Shown here: positions 1 to 10,463 of the stretch, in pieces
How positions within the stretch are numbered: position 1 is the stretch's first letter
Layout of the letters: every line of letters begins with the position of its first letter
Assembly (NCBI GenBank): GCA_965153455.1
Contig: OZ234503.1
Location: 496,001-560,000, forward strand
Source of the DNA: Sphagnum compactum
Lineage: Eukaryota > Bryophyta > Sphagnopsida > Sphagnales
DNA length: 64,000 nt
Reading direction: 5' to 3'
Made by a program: the position numbers and the translations under genes
The notes under the pieces: model-generated
What the model was told of the DNA's origin: nothing
The model's input: only the letters and a program-made list of their open reading frames with translations
Database searches by the model: none

Positions 1-1287
1 CTTGGTGGGATGGGGAATCCCATCCGCAAAATGCACCTCTATGGGTGCCTTGAGCTCCTCCAACCGGAGCTCCATTCTTTGGGCACTTTCTTGGGTTATG
101 AAGTTGTGGGAAGCGCCTGTGTCCAAAAGACATAAAACTTCCCGCTTAGAAACTTTCCCTTTTAAGAAAATAAGGCGGTTACATTCACCTTCGGCTAGGT
201 GGGAGGTGAGGGCAATTACCTTAGAAGCCCCACTCCCCGGTTTGGGTTTGGGGCAATCGTTGGAGTAATGGCCCACTTCATTACAATTGAAACATGTTCC
301 CTTAGGTTTGCCACTAACATCTCCTTTGGGTTGGCTCCCTTTGAAAGGAGCCCCTTTCTTCACAAAATTTCCCTTGGGTTTGAAACCCGAGCCTTGGAAT
401 TGTTTAGGTTTTTCCCCTTTTGAGGTGTCTTGGCCTCGGTTCCATTCCCCTTCATGGCGTGCCTTCTTATGAGGGAACTTGTTATCCCTTTTGAATCCGG
501 ACTTCTCACCACGCCCAACATCCGAAAAGCCTTCCACTTTCATGATGGCTTCGGTTAGTGAGGTGGGCCAATTCTCCTCAAGCTTGCGTTTGGCCCAAGT
601 GGGAAGTCCCATCACAAAGTGGCACACCCGGTCTAACTCATGCATATGTCGAATCTCAAGCATGAGTTCGGAGTAAGCCCTCACATATTGGCGCAAGTTG
701 TCATTGCTCCCATTCTCAAGGTCACGGAGTTTGCATCTTGAAATGTAGTCGGAATTCTTGGGAATGAATTCCAACTCAATACGCTCCTTGAAGAATTCCC
801 ATGTGTAGCCATGGGTCTTCCCTTCTTCTTGCCTCACCGTCCTCCACCATGTGGAGGCATAACCCTTCAAATAGGATTGGGCAAGTTCCACGGCCGAATG
901 CCGACCAACCTTGGCGGCATGAAGGTAGTCCTCCATTTCCGCAAGCCAAGCATCCACAACTTTCCGATCCCGGGCCCCATCAAAGTTCCCGGGCCTAGCG
1001 GGCTTGAACCCCACACTTTTGGATGAGCCTCCCTTGAGGGCCTCAACCAATTCACTAAAATCGGGCCTATTCATTTTGAGTAAGACCTCCAATTGTTCCG
1101 GGGTGAAGAGCACCGCATTAGGTTGCTCCTCTTCATTTTCATGCTCCTCAAGGCTAACACGGTCTTCTTCATCTTCGGAATGGTTTTGTTCCTCCTCCCT
1201 CATAGCTTCGGGAGGAACATCTAGGTCTTGGGTGGGTTCTTCCACCACGGGCTCTTGGACTAGCTTGCGGGTCTTCCTTGGTGCCAT
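1..1287 (-). CDS. Ty3/gypsy gag and protease, partial, open to the window edge
   Basis: The start codon is at 1287-1285, about 40 bp downstream of the primer-binding site. The frame stays open for about 429 codons to the left edge. It encodes an acidic N-terminus, a retrotransposon gag domain, a CX2CX4HX4C zinc knuckle (CFNCNEVGHYSNDC) and the start of an aspartic protease with LLDTGAS. At the codon where element 1 has a premature TAA this copy keeps GAA. Gag packages the element RNA in cytoplasmic particles; the protease matures the polyprotein. This copy therefore looks less damaged than element 1, but pol beyond the protease is not in view. Confidence 0.85.
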   Translation of the reverse strand, partial: MAPRKTRKLVQEPVVEEPTQDLDVPPEAMREEEQNHSEDEEDRVSLEEHENEEEQPNAVLFTPEQLEVLLKMNRPDFSELVEALKGGSSKSVGFKPARPGNFDGARDRKVVDAWLAEMEDYLHAAKVGRHSAVELAQSYLKGYASTWWRTVRQEEGKTHGYTWEFFKERIELEFIPKNSDYISRCKLRDLENGSNDNLRQYVRAYSELMLEIRHMHELDRVCHFVMGLPTWAKRKLEENWPTSLTEAIMKVEGFSDVGRGEKSGFKRDNKFPHKKARHEGEWNRGQDTSKGEKPKQFQGSGFKPKGNFVKKGAPFKGSQPKGDVSGKPKGTCFNCNEVGHYSNDCPKPKPGSGASKVIALTSHLAEGECNRLIFLKGKVSKREVLCLLDTGASHNFITQESAQRMELRLEELKAPIEVHFADGIPHPTK

Positions 1288-1318
1288 CGGAACTCCCCAA
1301 TAAGTGGATCGAGCTCAC

Positions 1319-1336
1319 CGGAGCTCTGATACCAAG
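1319..1336 (-). promoter_or_regulatory. primer-binding site of element 2 (initiator Met-tRNA type)
   Basis: On the minus strand TTGGTATCAGAGCTC directly follows the LTR. TGGTATCAGAGC is the usual plant LTR-retrotransposon sequence complementary to the 3' end of initiator methionine tRNA, the primer for minus-strand DNA synthesis. Confidence 0.85.
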
Positions 1337-2348
1337 TGACGCACTCCCAAGTTCCTAGTGGACCCACTTGAGGGTCCAAGTATGTGGCAATGCGGAAGGA
1401 GTTGGAACTTGGAGCACGCTCCCGACTTCTAGCACTAGAGGGGGGGGTGAGAGGGGTGTGCTAGAAGTCCCGGGATAGACTAGGAAGAATTGACAAGCTT
1501 ATTCACTCACACGGGCCTGCACACAACCCACACAAAGTGGTTAGTGCATAGTTGGAGCACCTTTGGTGCTAGGACGAGCCACGGGCAACACAGACACACA
1601 AGACTCACCACGGCCCGGACTTGGGGGAAGCCACCACCTTCCCCCTTATAGTATACTCTGCAGCTCTCCACGGAGGCTACATCCAAATGGCTATTTTTCC
1701 CGGGACTCCCGCGTGGGAGTCCCGAAATCGCGCCAAATGGGACTCCCGCGACTTTGGAGCCCCATAACTTTGCGAGCAGACCTCGGATCGCGATGCGGTC
1801 TGAAGCAAAGTCGTAGCTCTCGTCGAGAGCTTTCCAACGATATGTGGCACGTCCTCTGCAGCCTAGTATTTCGGGTCGATTCCCGACTTTTAGTGGTCGG
1901 GAGTCAAAACTGGCAGACTCCCGGGAATTCGACTCCCGATCCTTCTTTTGGCCATAACTTGTGTTTCAGATGTCCAAATGAGCAATGCGAGCCCATTTTA
2001 GATATCTACGCTTCAAGAGCTTTCCAATGATATAAAGAACGCCACAAGACATTGAGGTTTGACACCTGCAATTGCTCTCTGAAGTTTCGGGAGTCCACCG
2101 GGACTCCATCTCCCCAAAGTGGGAGTTGCCTTGGGAGTGTGAGTGTTCACTCCCTCACACTCCCTCACACTTTCTTACACTCCCGGGAGTGTGATGTGAC
2201 TCCCGGGCTTTCTCTTGCCTTGGCTCCCGGGCTTCCTCTTGGTTTAACTCCCGAGCAACCTCTTGGTTTAACTCCCGGGCTTCCTCTTGACCCGCAACCT
2301 TATAACCCCTTTGCCTTTGGTCCCGGGCCCAAAGCTAGGGTTGCGACA
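1337..2348 (-). repeat. 5' LTR of element 2 (long subfamily, 1012 bp)
   Basis: The segment is bounded by TGACGC at 1337 and GCGACA at 2348 in plus orientation, that is TGTCGC...GCGTCA on the element strand. It is almost identical to the solo LTR at 15800-16808 and clearly related to the LTRs of element 1, from which it differs by an extra minisatellite (2199-2292). It is rich in the palindromic motif GGGAGTCCC/CCCGGGAGT. It carries the promoter and polyadenylation signals of the element, although I cannot place these precisely. Confidence 0.92.
2199..2292. repeat. about 24-bp minisatellite inside the LTR
   Basis: Roughly four imperfect copies of a unit built on CTCCCGGGCTTCCTCTTGG. The same array is present in the solo LTR (16659-16752) and absent from the LTRs of element 1. 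Confidence 0.7.
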
Positions 2349-3168
2349 CAAAAGCAGCCTGGGCCGTTGGATTCCACGAGAAGGGCTTGTCTTTGCAAGT
2401 CAGGGTTATTAACGGTGTTGTGATCTTGGAGTAGCCTTTGATAAACCGACGATAGAAGTTGGCAAACCCCAGGAAGCGTTGAACGTCCTTGACCGAAGAT
2501 GGAGTAGCCCAAGACTGGATGGTCTCAACCTTTGACTTGTCCATGAAAATGCCATCTGGAGAGATCACGTAGCCGAGGAACACCACTGAAGATTTGTCGA
2601 ATTCACATTTTTCCAACTTGGCGTATAAGCCATGCTCCCGGAGCGTCGCAAGCACCAATCGTACATGTTTGTCGTGGGTTTCCTGGTCCTTGGAAAATAT
2701 TTAAAATGTCATCCAAATAGACCACGACAAATTCGTCCATGTAATCCCGAAAGATATCATTCATCAGATGCTGAAAGACTGCGGGTGCATTGGTGAGGCC
2801 GAAAGGCATGACCGTGTATTCGAAATGGCCGTAGCGTGTGCGGAAAGCTGTCTTCCATTCATCACCGGGGCGAATCCTGAGTAAGTTGTAGGCTCCACGG
2901 AGGTCAAGCTTGGTGAAGATCTTCCCAGTACGTAGTCGATCCAGGAGACCTGAAATCAAGGGCAAGGGATATCGATTCTTTTTGGTTATCTTGTTGAGTC
3001 CACGATAATCCACACAGAGTCGAAGGGAGCCATCCTTCTTCTTGACAAACAAAATTGGGGCGCCGGCTTGAGATTTGGAATGCTGAATGAACCCCTTGGT
3101 AAGATTTTCAGTAAGGTAATCACGCAGGGCTTGGAGTTCCGATTCCGATAAGCCATAGATAGGACCAA
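2349..3168 (-). pseudogene. Element 3 reverse transcriptase, frameshifted and truncated
   Basis: Residues typical of the gypsy palm and fingers are visible: [17 protein letters not shown], the PFGLTNAPA motif and the catalytic YLDD near 2710. After YLDD the frame shifts close to 2690 and resumes with [10 protein letters not shown] and [13 protein letters not shown]. The reading ends at the WNPTAQAAF stretch, the border to RNase H, because element 2 is inserted there. RNase H and integrase are absent from this side. Confidence 0.85.
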
Positions 3169-3189
3169 AGGGTGGTGAGTGTCCTTCTT

Positions 3190-4137
3190 CTAGATCAATC
3201 GGGCAGTCATGTGGACTATGGGCGAGGAGCTGATCAGCATTAATCTTTTCAAAAAATCAACAAAGTCCTTGTATTTCTCGGGAAGTTTGACAGGTATTGG
3301 TTCTGATTGGGGGTTTGTGTTATTGGCTGGGTTGACATGGATGGCGAAAACTTGAAGATTCTTAGCAGCTCGATAGAAAGGGACAGCTCTATCAACGAAG
3401 ATCTGGACAGGGTTGGTTTTCTGGGTAGGATTCTTGACAAGATTCTTGACAGGACAAGGTTTAGTTCTAACCAACCGGGGATTCTTGACTGCAGGACTTG
3501 ACATAACAGACTTGAGAAAACTGGAATTGGTTCCGACCCTCTTTGGGTTCTTGACCACAGGGTTCTTGGCAGGATTGGACAAAGTGTTTTTCTGAGCGTG
3601 GGGTTCTTGAGAGGTGCACCATTGTGCGCTGAAGGTGAGGGTTCTAGATCGCCAATCAATGATAGGGTTGTGTGCTTCTAGCCAAGGCAGACCAAGGATG
3701 ATGGGATGGTGAGGGGTGGAGATGATGTTGAGAACAATCTTCTCCGTGTGCTTGCCGATACAAAGTTCTAGAGGGGTTGTCTCGTGTGTGATTGCACCAG
3801 AAGCAATGGTTCTCCCATCAATAACCTCTACCGGAACAGGGGTTGACTTCTTAACCACATGGATGTTGTGTTGGACGACAAATGTTTGATCGATGAAAGA
3901 AGAGGTGGCGCCGGAGTCCACCAAAGCTGACACTTGTGGTATGTCTTCTGGAATACGAATGATGTCCACATACTGAATGAAACTGGGACTGGGACCAATA
4001 GCGAAACAGGAGCCTTTGCAAAGGTGGCGTTGGGTGAGATCCAGTCGCACGGCTCTTACTGTGACTGGATGTTCTTGTTTTCCAACTCTTGGGGAGTTTC
4101 CACAGCTTGTAGTTGAAGTTTGACAAGCTTTTGAGGC
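3190..4137 (-). pseudogene. Element 3 aspartic protease and linker
   Basis: The frame contains the retropepsin motif ALVDSGATSSFID near 3915-3880, then a second hydrophobic strand with IILGLPWLEAHNP, which matches the flap and C-terminal part of gypsy proteases. A long linker with degenerate repeats of the VKNP type follows before the reverse transcriptase. The frame is offset from both the gag frame upstream and the polymerase frame downstream. Confidence 0.75.
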
Positions 4138-5030
4138 ACTAACGAGCTATATGCCCTGGGTTGCCACAATAAAGACATAAATTGTTTGTCCTTCGGCGAA
4201 GTTTCTTGGCTTCTGTCAAAGATTTAAACTTAGTTGTGTCGATCTGCATCGGAGCAGGTCCAAAAGAGGTAGGTCGGGCAACTGGTGTTGTTTGGGGAAC
4301 TAAGGGGAGCGTAGTAGGCCGACTGTTCCAAAGCTGGGCATTGGAGGTAACTTTCTTTTCCTGGCGACGTTCGAACAGACGATTATCGCACCGAATTGCT
4401 TGGGTGATGGCTTCACTGAAGGAAGAAGGGTCTGCGAGTGTCAACAAAAGATCTTGAACATCATCACGAAGCCCACAGCAAAACTGATCAATCAAGGCAG
4501 CTTCTCCCCAATCGACGTCGCAGGCAAGCTGCCTGAATTCTGAAGCGTAGACGATGGCCGAACGTGTCCCTTGCTGGAGGCGACGGAGCTTGTTGGCTGA
4601 AGTCCTGGCCTTGTCACTGTCCCCAAACACTGCTTCAAATTCCGCCATAAAAGGCGTTGAAATCTTGTAGGAGAGGGGATGATGTTTCCAGGATGGGAGC
4701 AAACCATGCTGCAGTTGTCCCAGTGAGTAGGGTTCCAACGAATCCTACACGAGTGGTGTCATCAAAATAGCGACGGGGGTGTAGTTGCATGATTAGGCGT
4801 ACCTGGCTGACAAAGCCTCGAAATTTGAGGCGCGTTCCATCAAACTTTTCTGGAAGACTGAGCTTGGGCTCTGGGGCGACCATTGCAAGAGCAGGAAGTA
4901 CTGGGGCAGGAGGTGGTGGCTGATTCTGTAGGCGGGTCACCGAGTCTCTAAGCACGGCATTTTCTTATTGAAGGTGCTGAAGGGCGGCGAGGATTTGAGT
5001 GAGATCGATGTTTGATTCTAAGTTGTCCAT
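4138..5030 (-). pseudogene. Element 3 gag, broken by stop codons and a frameshift
   Basis: An ATG at 5030-5028 opens a frame beginning MDNLESNIDLTQIL. An in-frame TAA follows at about 4968-4966. The core then reads LSLPEKFDGTRLKFRGF and, after a frameshift near 4650, a helical gag domain. It ends in a zinc knuckle (CLYCGNPGHIAR) whose last cysteine is preceded by a TAG codon at about 4140. Gag would form the RNA-binding capsid. The combination of stops and shift makes this copy non-functional. Confidence 0.8.
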
Positions 5031-5125
5031 GGTGGTAGTTCTCACACCTTTGCGCTTCCCAATCTTCAAACTCCTTCCTTCAAGATCTCCCAAGTTTCAA
5101 AAGAAACTGATTTCAAAACTGAGAC

Positions 5126-5593
5126 TGAAACTTCAGATGCTTGGATCTCTCTCAATACAAGTCCAAATGACATGAAACTTCTCTCACACATATATTCCTA
5201 TATGATCTATAAGATCACAAAGTTAGAGACCCAAAAAGACTTAAACAAAGGAGATATGACCAAAAAACCAGATCTGGTACTGAAACTTCAAATGCTTGGA
5301 TCTCTCTCAATACAAGTTCAAATGACATGAAACTTCTCTCACACATATGTTCCTATATGATCTATAAGATCACAAAGTTACAGACCCAAAAAAGCTTAAA
5401 CAAAGGAGATATGACCAAAAAACCAAATCTGGTACTGAAATTTCAGATGCTTGGATCTCTCTCAATACAAGTCCAAATGACATGAAACTTCTCTCACACA
5501 TATATTCCTATATGATCTATAGGATCACAAAGTTACAAACCCCAAAAAGCTTAAACAAAGGAGATATGACCAAAAAAACCAAATCTGGTACAG
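5126..5593. repeat. 155-bp tandem repeat, three copies
   Basis: The landmark TTGGATCTCTCTCAATACAA occurs at 5141, 5296 and 5451, giving a period of 155 bp. Copies differ by a few substitutions. The array lies just upstream of the gag start of element 3, so it may belong to that element's LTR or leader. Confidence 0.9.
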
Positions 5594-6339
5594 AGTTTTC
5601 AAAAGCTCTTAACTCTCACAAAACTTATCCTTTTCTTTTGAAACTTTGAGAGTAGAAACGTCCTATAGTCTTCTATAACCTTTCCAAGTTTCACTCCAAG
5701 ATACCTCTAGCTACTTATTGAGACAACAAAACAAACAAAAAAGAAGAAGGAACAAATCAAACTGTTATGGACCGACTACAAACAAGTGGAGAATTACAAG
5801 ACAAGACAAGCTTTATTGATCCATCAACTGGTGTTGATCTGCCGAAGGGTTGTTCCCCAGACTATCTCCTTTTATAACCCTGAGCCATACTAGTCCCAAA
5901 ATATCCTAGGCCATGATATTGCCAAAAGTATCCCAAAATATCCTAGGCCATGACAGCTAGTGCTCACAAAGACATCAGACTCCAACCACTTTTACTGTTC
6001 TGCTCATGAACATGGCTGCCCTCCTCAAGTGCCAGTACACTGGAACATGCATTGAAGACTACTTTGAGAGATATGCAATGAGAAACTGGCAATTTGGATG
6101 GTGCTTGGTGCCATTGCAACCATCTCTGTTTCCACCCATGCAGGTTTCCAATAGTTGCCAGAGTCCCTGCCGTGTCTTCTTATGTGCGAATTAGGATACT
6201 TTCCATTTCCTACAACCACTACAAATGTGATCAACCATGTATTCAGCAGTGCTTGCACAGACCAGGCTACGAAAAACAAACCAGAGAACTATAGTGACCT
6301 CCTCTGCAAACAAGAGAATTATGACAGAAAAACCCACTG
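5594..6339. other. No gene seen; probable outer part of element 3 or flank
   Basis: The phrase CCCAAAATATCCTAGGCCATGA occurs twice within 60 bp (5896 and 5934), with a small change between. I see no LTR end, no coding potential that persists, and no RNA gene. Short open frames at 6006-6280 on both strands match nothing I recognise. Confidence 0.4.
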
Positions 6340-7315
6340 CTCACATGCGTCATCACCCAATGCATATTGCCATTGCCATAACAATATTCTATTCAAAAAA
6401 TTGAAAACACAAATTTCACTTGGGTTATCAACCAAGGCATACTACCATTGACATACATAGTGTATTCTGCTCAAAAATTTGAAAACACACATTTCACATT
6501 AAAATGCAGGTCACATGGGTCATCATCTAAGTCCCACTTCCATAGCCATAATATAAACAAACATAATGTTCACATGGGTCATTAGCCAAGCCCACTGCCA
6601 TAGCCATTCCAATACTCTAAGGGAAAAAGATAGGACATACTCTAATCATGCACCACACCCAGCAAGCCAAGGCCTACTACCATAAGGAAAACATACGTTG
6701 TTAAAAAAACATAGAGATTCTAGAGGTCACTGCTAGCCCTGCACCAGCTACTCCACCCAATGTCATTGGATCCAAGAATTAAGTCTTCAAAAAGGAGTCA
6801 TTGAACCACTCTACCCTATCCAAAGGTTTGTTCATCTCTGGAGTCATCAAGAACTAGGTCAAAGGCTCTTGGTTCTTCTCCCAGTGAGTCCACTGTATCA
6901 TCATCACCAGTACGGTTCAGAAAAGGAGAGAGAGAACAGTCAAGAAATCAACTGGGTGGACCAGAGAATTTATCTCTACCAAATGAGGGTGTATTGCAGC
7001 AACATTCATGGTCTGCAAGCCCTAAAGATGGGGAAGATGCATCTCATCAATTCTCATGGGATGAGGGTGAGTTTCATCATGCTGGGGCTTGGCATGGTGC
7101 CAACGTTTCTCGAAAGCATGACCACAGTTGTGGGGCTCATGACGAGGAATGGAACTGGGATGAGCATAGGGGAGCAAATCATGGGTTCGCATATGACAGT
7201 CATCAGATCGCAGTGGACAACGTCCTGATTGTAATTGGGACCACGATGAACTCGATGGGCAAAACATAGAAGACACAATGATCATGGCTCATCAACCAAT
7301 GCCTATTGCCATAGG
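6340..7315. repeat. Dispersed degenerate repeats next to the CACTA transposase
   Basis: Variants of a motif of the form CACATGGGTCATCA, followed by CCAA...CC and ending in TTGCCATAGCCATA, recur at about 6346, 6418, 6511, 6570 and 7278. The two intervening stretches at 6386 and 6459 also match each other (TATTCT, TCAAAAA, then TTGAAAACACA). Arrays of this kind are typical of the subterminal regions of CACTA elements, but I did not find matching terminal inverted repeats. Confidence 0.5.
6841..7250 (+). pseudogene. Exon-like segment of unknown identity
   Basis: A plus-strand frame without stops encodes a serine/arginine-rich start (SSRTRSKALGSSPSESTV, VRFRKGERE) and then an unusual Trp/Asp/His-rich part (WDEGEFHHAGAWHG, EEWNWDEHRGANHGF). 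The composition looks protein-like and not like intergenic noise, but I recognise no family. No start codon or clear splice sites are visible. It lies between copies of the dispersed repeat, so it may be a host exon captured by a CACTA element. Confidence 0.3.
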
Positions 7316-7494
7316 AAAAAAAAAATTCTGTTGTGGTTGTTTTAGTTGAATATTGAGGACTACCCACAGAGTGGCAGGCTTGGATCTGAACTTGACATAT
7401 GATGGTGGCAACTAGGTTTACAACCCCACATTATGGGGAGTCTACTTGTCAAGATACACAATAGATTGGGAGAGTAGATTTCTTTTACACTTAC

Positions 7495-9272
7495 GTCCCA
7501 ATATGGAAGCTCAAACAGGGCTGAACGTCGCTTGATCCCAGTTTTGTGGGAAGGGCATCCTTTCGCTCCCAAAACATTTCCTTCTGCCACCCAATCTTCA
7601 GTCCTTTGTGCTCGTCTTAATGTGGCTATTGTTGTCCGAGGCCTCCTCCGCAACTCCTCTTTGTCATCAAAATGTTTTGCATTAGGATGTTTTCTGTAAG
7701 GGTGATTTCTTTGCAACCATCTCCAGCTTCCTTCTCTTTGGAGCTCTTTGGACCACCGACTTACTATATCGGAGCCACATGGAGGGCATGCCTTGTAACC
7801 TTGGTGTTGACAACCAAAGACTATCCCGTACCTTGGGAAGTCATGTATTGTCCACATTAAGATTGCCCTCATAGTAAATTGCCTTCTCCTTGGAGGTTGT
7901 AATACATCCACACCCCTCACCCCCTTCCATAACTCAGCTAGTTCTTCAAGCACAGGGGCTAGGTACACATCAAAATTGCTACTTTTCACACTATTTGGAC
8001 CAGGGATTATCAAAGATAACAACAAGAAGAATTTTTTCGTGACCAACCATGGGGGAAGATTGTAGTTCAAAACCAGTACAGGCCAAGTTGACCATGTATT
8101 ACTTTTCTCCCCAAATGGATTCATTCCATCTGTGGCGAGCCCCAACCTTACGTTTCTTGGTTCATTAGCAAAATCTGGAAAAGTTGCATCAATATGTTCC
8201 CAAGCCTTGCTATCAGGCACATGCCGGACTTTCCCATCCATGCTCCTATTTTGGCTATGCCAAGTCATGAGCTCAGATGTCCCTGTAGCTCGATACATGC
8301 GTAACAATCTGGGTACTAATGGAAAGTGTCGCACCACTTTTGCTACCACACAGGACTGTCCATGTTCCTTAAATCGTGCAGACTCACATTTCGGACAAGT
8401 ATCCAATGTCTTGTATTACTTACGAAACAATACACACCCATTAACACATACATGGATGTTGGTGTAATTGAGTCCTACCTTGCTGGTTAAGGTTTTAGCT
8501 GCATACATTGTTGGTGGTAAGCAATTGTCCGGTGGCAGTAAATGCTTGTGAAGCAATGCCAATAGTTCATCGACAAACTTGTTTGACACTCCATGCACCA
8601 TGCACACATTCATCAAGAGGAGTGTTGATGCTAGCATTGAAGATTTGGCACCTTTGTATAAGGGTTGGCATGCTTCTCGAAGGTGTTGAGCTTCACTAGC
8701 TACATCATCATGGTCATCTACTACAAGCCCTTCATCATTGTTCCCTGTGTCCTTTTCTGCACCAAGGTCCCATGCGCTGCCATGCTATCAGGCACAGTTG
8801 ACAGCTCTTCCATGATTTCACATACCTCATGCACCATGCCTAGCCCCCCCATTCCATCTTCCCCTGAGTTCAGATTCAAGGCAGCCTCCTCCATACCTAC
8901 TTGTTCAACATTTGCACTTGGGAACAAATCTTCCAAAAGCTGCCCCACATGGACACCGTCATCCACCAGTTGCATTGGTGTTTGTGTTGAAATTCTACTT
9001 GCTGCAGCCCACTCTTCATCAGAGTCATCAAGAGGGCCTGGGCCTTTCCAAACCCTAAACAGTGGGTCCCTACCATTCAGTATCAAATGCCCATGAATTG
9101 TAGCAAGCAAGACTGACTTAACCTTTCCTACACACCTATTACATGGACATCTCATTCTCGTCGTGCCATGGTGTTGGGCCCATTCTACCTCTCTGGCCCA
9201 CATCTTATCATCTCTAGCTATAAGCCGGAAAGGGTCATCTAACCTCCTACTACTACATTGGCCACTTGGCAT
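7495..9272 (-). pseudogene. CACTA (En/Spm) tnp2-type transposase, degraded N-terminal part
   Basis: The ATG is at 9272-9270. The first part (9272-8721) matches the transposase-associated domain, with RMRCPCNRC as zinc-binding cysteines. A frameshift near 8730 and a TAA at about 8414-8412 (after CVLFRK) interrupt the frame. From 8406 it continues with the tnp2 core: DTCPKCESARF, RLGLATDGMNPFG, WPVLVLNYNLPPW, the acidic DVYLAPVLEELAELW and ACPPCGSD. The exon ends at 7495 with GAC|GTAAGT, a clean splice donor after the ELPYWD motif. The downstream exons with the rest of the catalytic domain were not found. Tnp2 binds subterminal repeats and cuts CACTA ends; this copy cannot. Confidence 0.88.
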
Positions 9273-10463
9273 TTTTTAATAGCTTGAAGAATAACAAAAA
9301 CTCACTGCAGTTGGGTTACTTCTACCAACTGAATATACTAGAGGATGCTTGTGGTATGGAAGCAAATACAAATCCCCGTGCCTCCAAACCACAACCAATC
9401 GAATTTCTTTTCCCAGTAAGACAAGCTCCTCCCTCCTAAGATCCAAGTGCTTGCAACTGAAAGCTTCCACAACAATTATCTTCTTCAACCCCTAACGCAT
9501 CCAAGAGGTTGCAACCAGGACCTTGCACGAATTGCATATGGTGCTCCAAACCAGAAGACCATAAGATTTTTCTTCAGCATTTAGTGTTTAGGGTTTAAAT
9601 AGGACAATGTTTTAATACCAAGGTTTTTTTATGATTAAAATTGCCTCTTGATTGATGTTCTAGATTTTTGGGTCAATTTTGTGGTGTGGGCAAACCGGTT
9701 TTGTTTTATTTTTCTCATCCTTGTTCTACAGGCCTAATGCCAATCATCCACAAGTCAATTTAGCCTAATTTGGGCATTTAGATTTAAACATCTTTATATA
9801 TTTCTAGCTCCTTACTTGATCCATCTCTAAAAATTTAGCAGATTGTTTTTTGGTTTTTTCTTAATTTGAAGATCTTTTGATAAAATGATCATTGAATTTG
9901 TGGCCAAAGCTTCCCAAAGCTTCCCTAAAATTTTGAGATATTGATGATGGCCACTTTGGCTCAACATAATTTGGGAATAAATGCAACTTTTGTGTGTTGA
10001 TTCTTCAATTTTATATGAGCAATGTATTTTGAAGTCCAAAATATCATTTCCTCCTTTCACCAAATTAGAATACCATATTGTTGCATACATAATAAGTTGG
10101 GAAAATAAAATGCAGTGGGAAGGTAACAACTAATTAAATGCATTTTGCATATGTGCATTTCCCCAATAAAAAAGATTAATAATTTAGTAGGATGTTCATA
10201 ACTTGGTTATATGGAAAGCAATTATCAATGCATTATAAAATTTCAATTTTCTTTGGGCTTATGACATTTTGTCACAGCTATATGTGTTCAAAATAACTTA
10301 TTTTGATGCATTGTCAAATTTTCAAGTGAAAATCTTAAAAAACAATATGACGAAAAAAAGTTGTGGTTTTTTTTTTTTTTTTTTTTTTTTTGGGAATCTT
10401 TGAGGTATTTTGTGTTTCAAATGGTACTAAAATTCTTATCATTTTTGGTCCACCATATAAACT
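9273..10463. other. Gene-free stretch between CACTA remnant and element 1
   Basis: AT-rich sequence without a sustained reading frame. It contains a run of 25 T at 10367-10391 and nothing else I can name. Confidence 0.5.

Larger units (their letters stand above)
1..2348 (-). mobile_element. Ty3/gypsy chromovirus, 5' part (element 2), runs off the left edge
   Basis: The segment reads on the minus strand as 5' LTR (2348-1337), primer-binding site, then gag and protease. It is nearly the same as element 1 (10464-26084) through the coding part. It ends abruptly at 2348, where the sequence changes to the reverse transcriptase/RNase H junction of a different gypsy element, so it inserted into that older copy. 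The base pairs next to the LTR (CAAAA at 2349-2353) would be one half of a 5-bp target duplication; the other half lies outside the window. The 3' part of the element is not visible. Confidence 0.93.
2349..5030 (-). mobile_element. Second-lineage Ty3/gypsy element, decayed (element 3)
   Basis: On the minus strand the order is gag (from 5030), zinc knuckle, aspartic protease, reverse transcriptase, and then the first residues of RNase H, where element 2 interrupts it at 2348/2349. Its proteins are only distantly similar to those of elements 1 and 2. Gag is of the long-helical type seen in PEG10/Tf-like gypsy elements, which suggests a different chromovirus lineage such as the fungal-like Tcn1 group known from seed-free plants; that placement is inference. 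Several stops and frameshifts make it inactive. Its LTR ends could not be placed. Confidence 0.88.

Noticed and set aside
1-1303. Several plus-strand open frames of 60-100 codons
   Set aside because: They are antisense to the minus-strand gag and protease of element 2, and similar antisense frames occur opposite element 1.
2052-2423. Proline/leucine-rich open frame with repeats (GLPLGLTPEQPLGLTPG)
   Set aside because: It is produced by the LTR minisatellite and is repeated in the solo LTR; no gene context.
10367-10391. Run of 25 T as a possible retroposon poly(A) tail
   Set aside because: No coding or SINE-like body adjoins it and no target duplication was seen.
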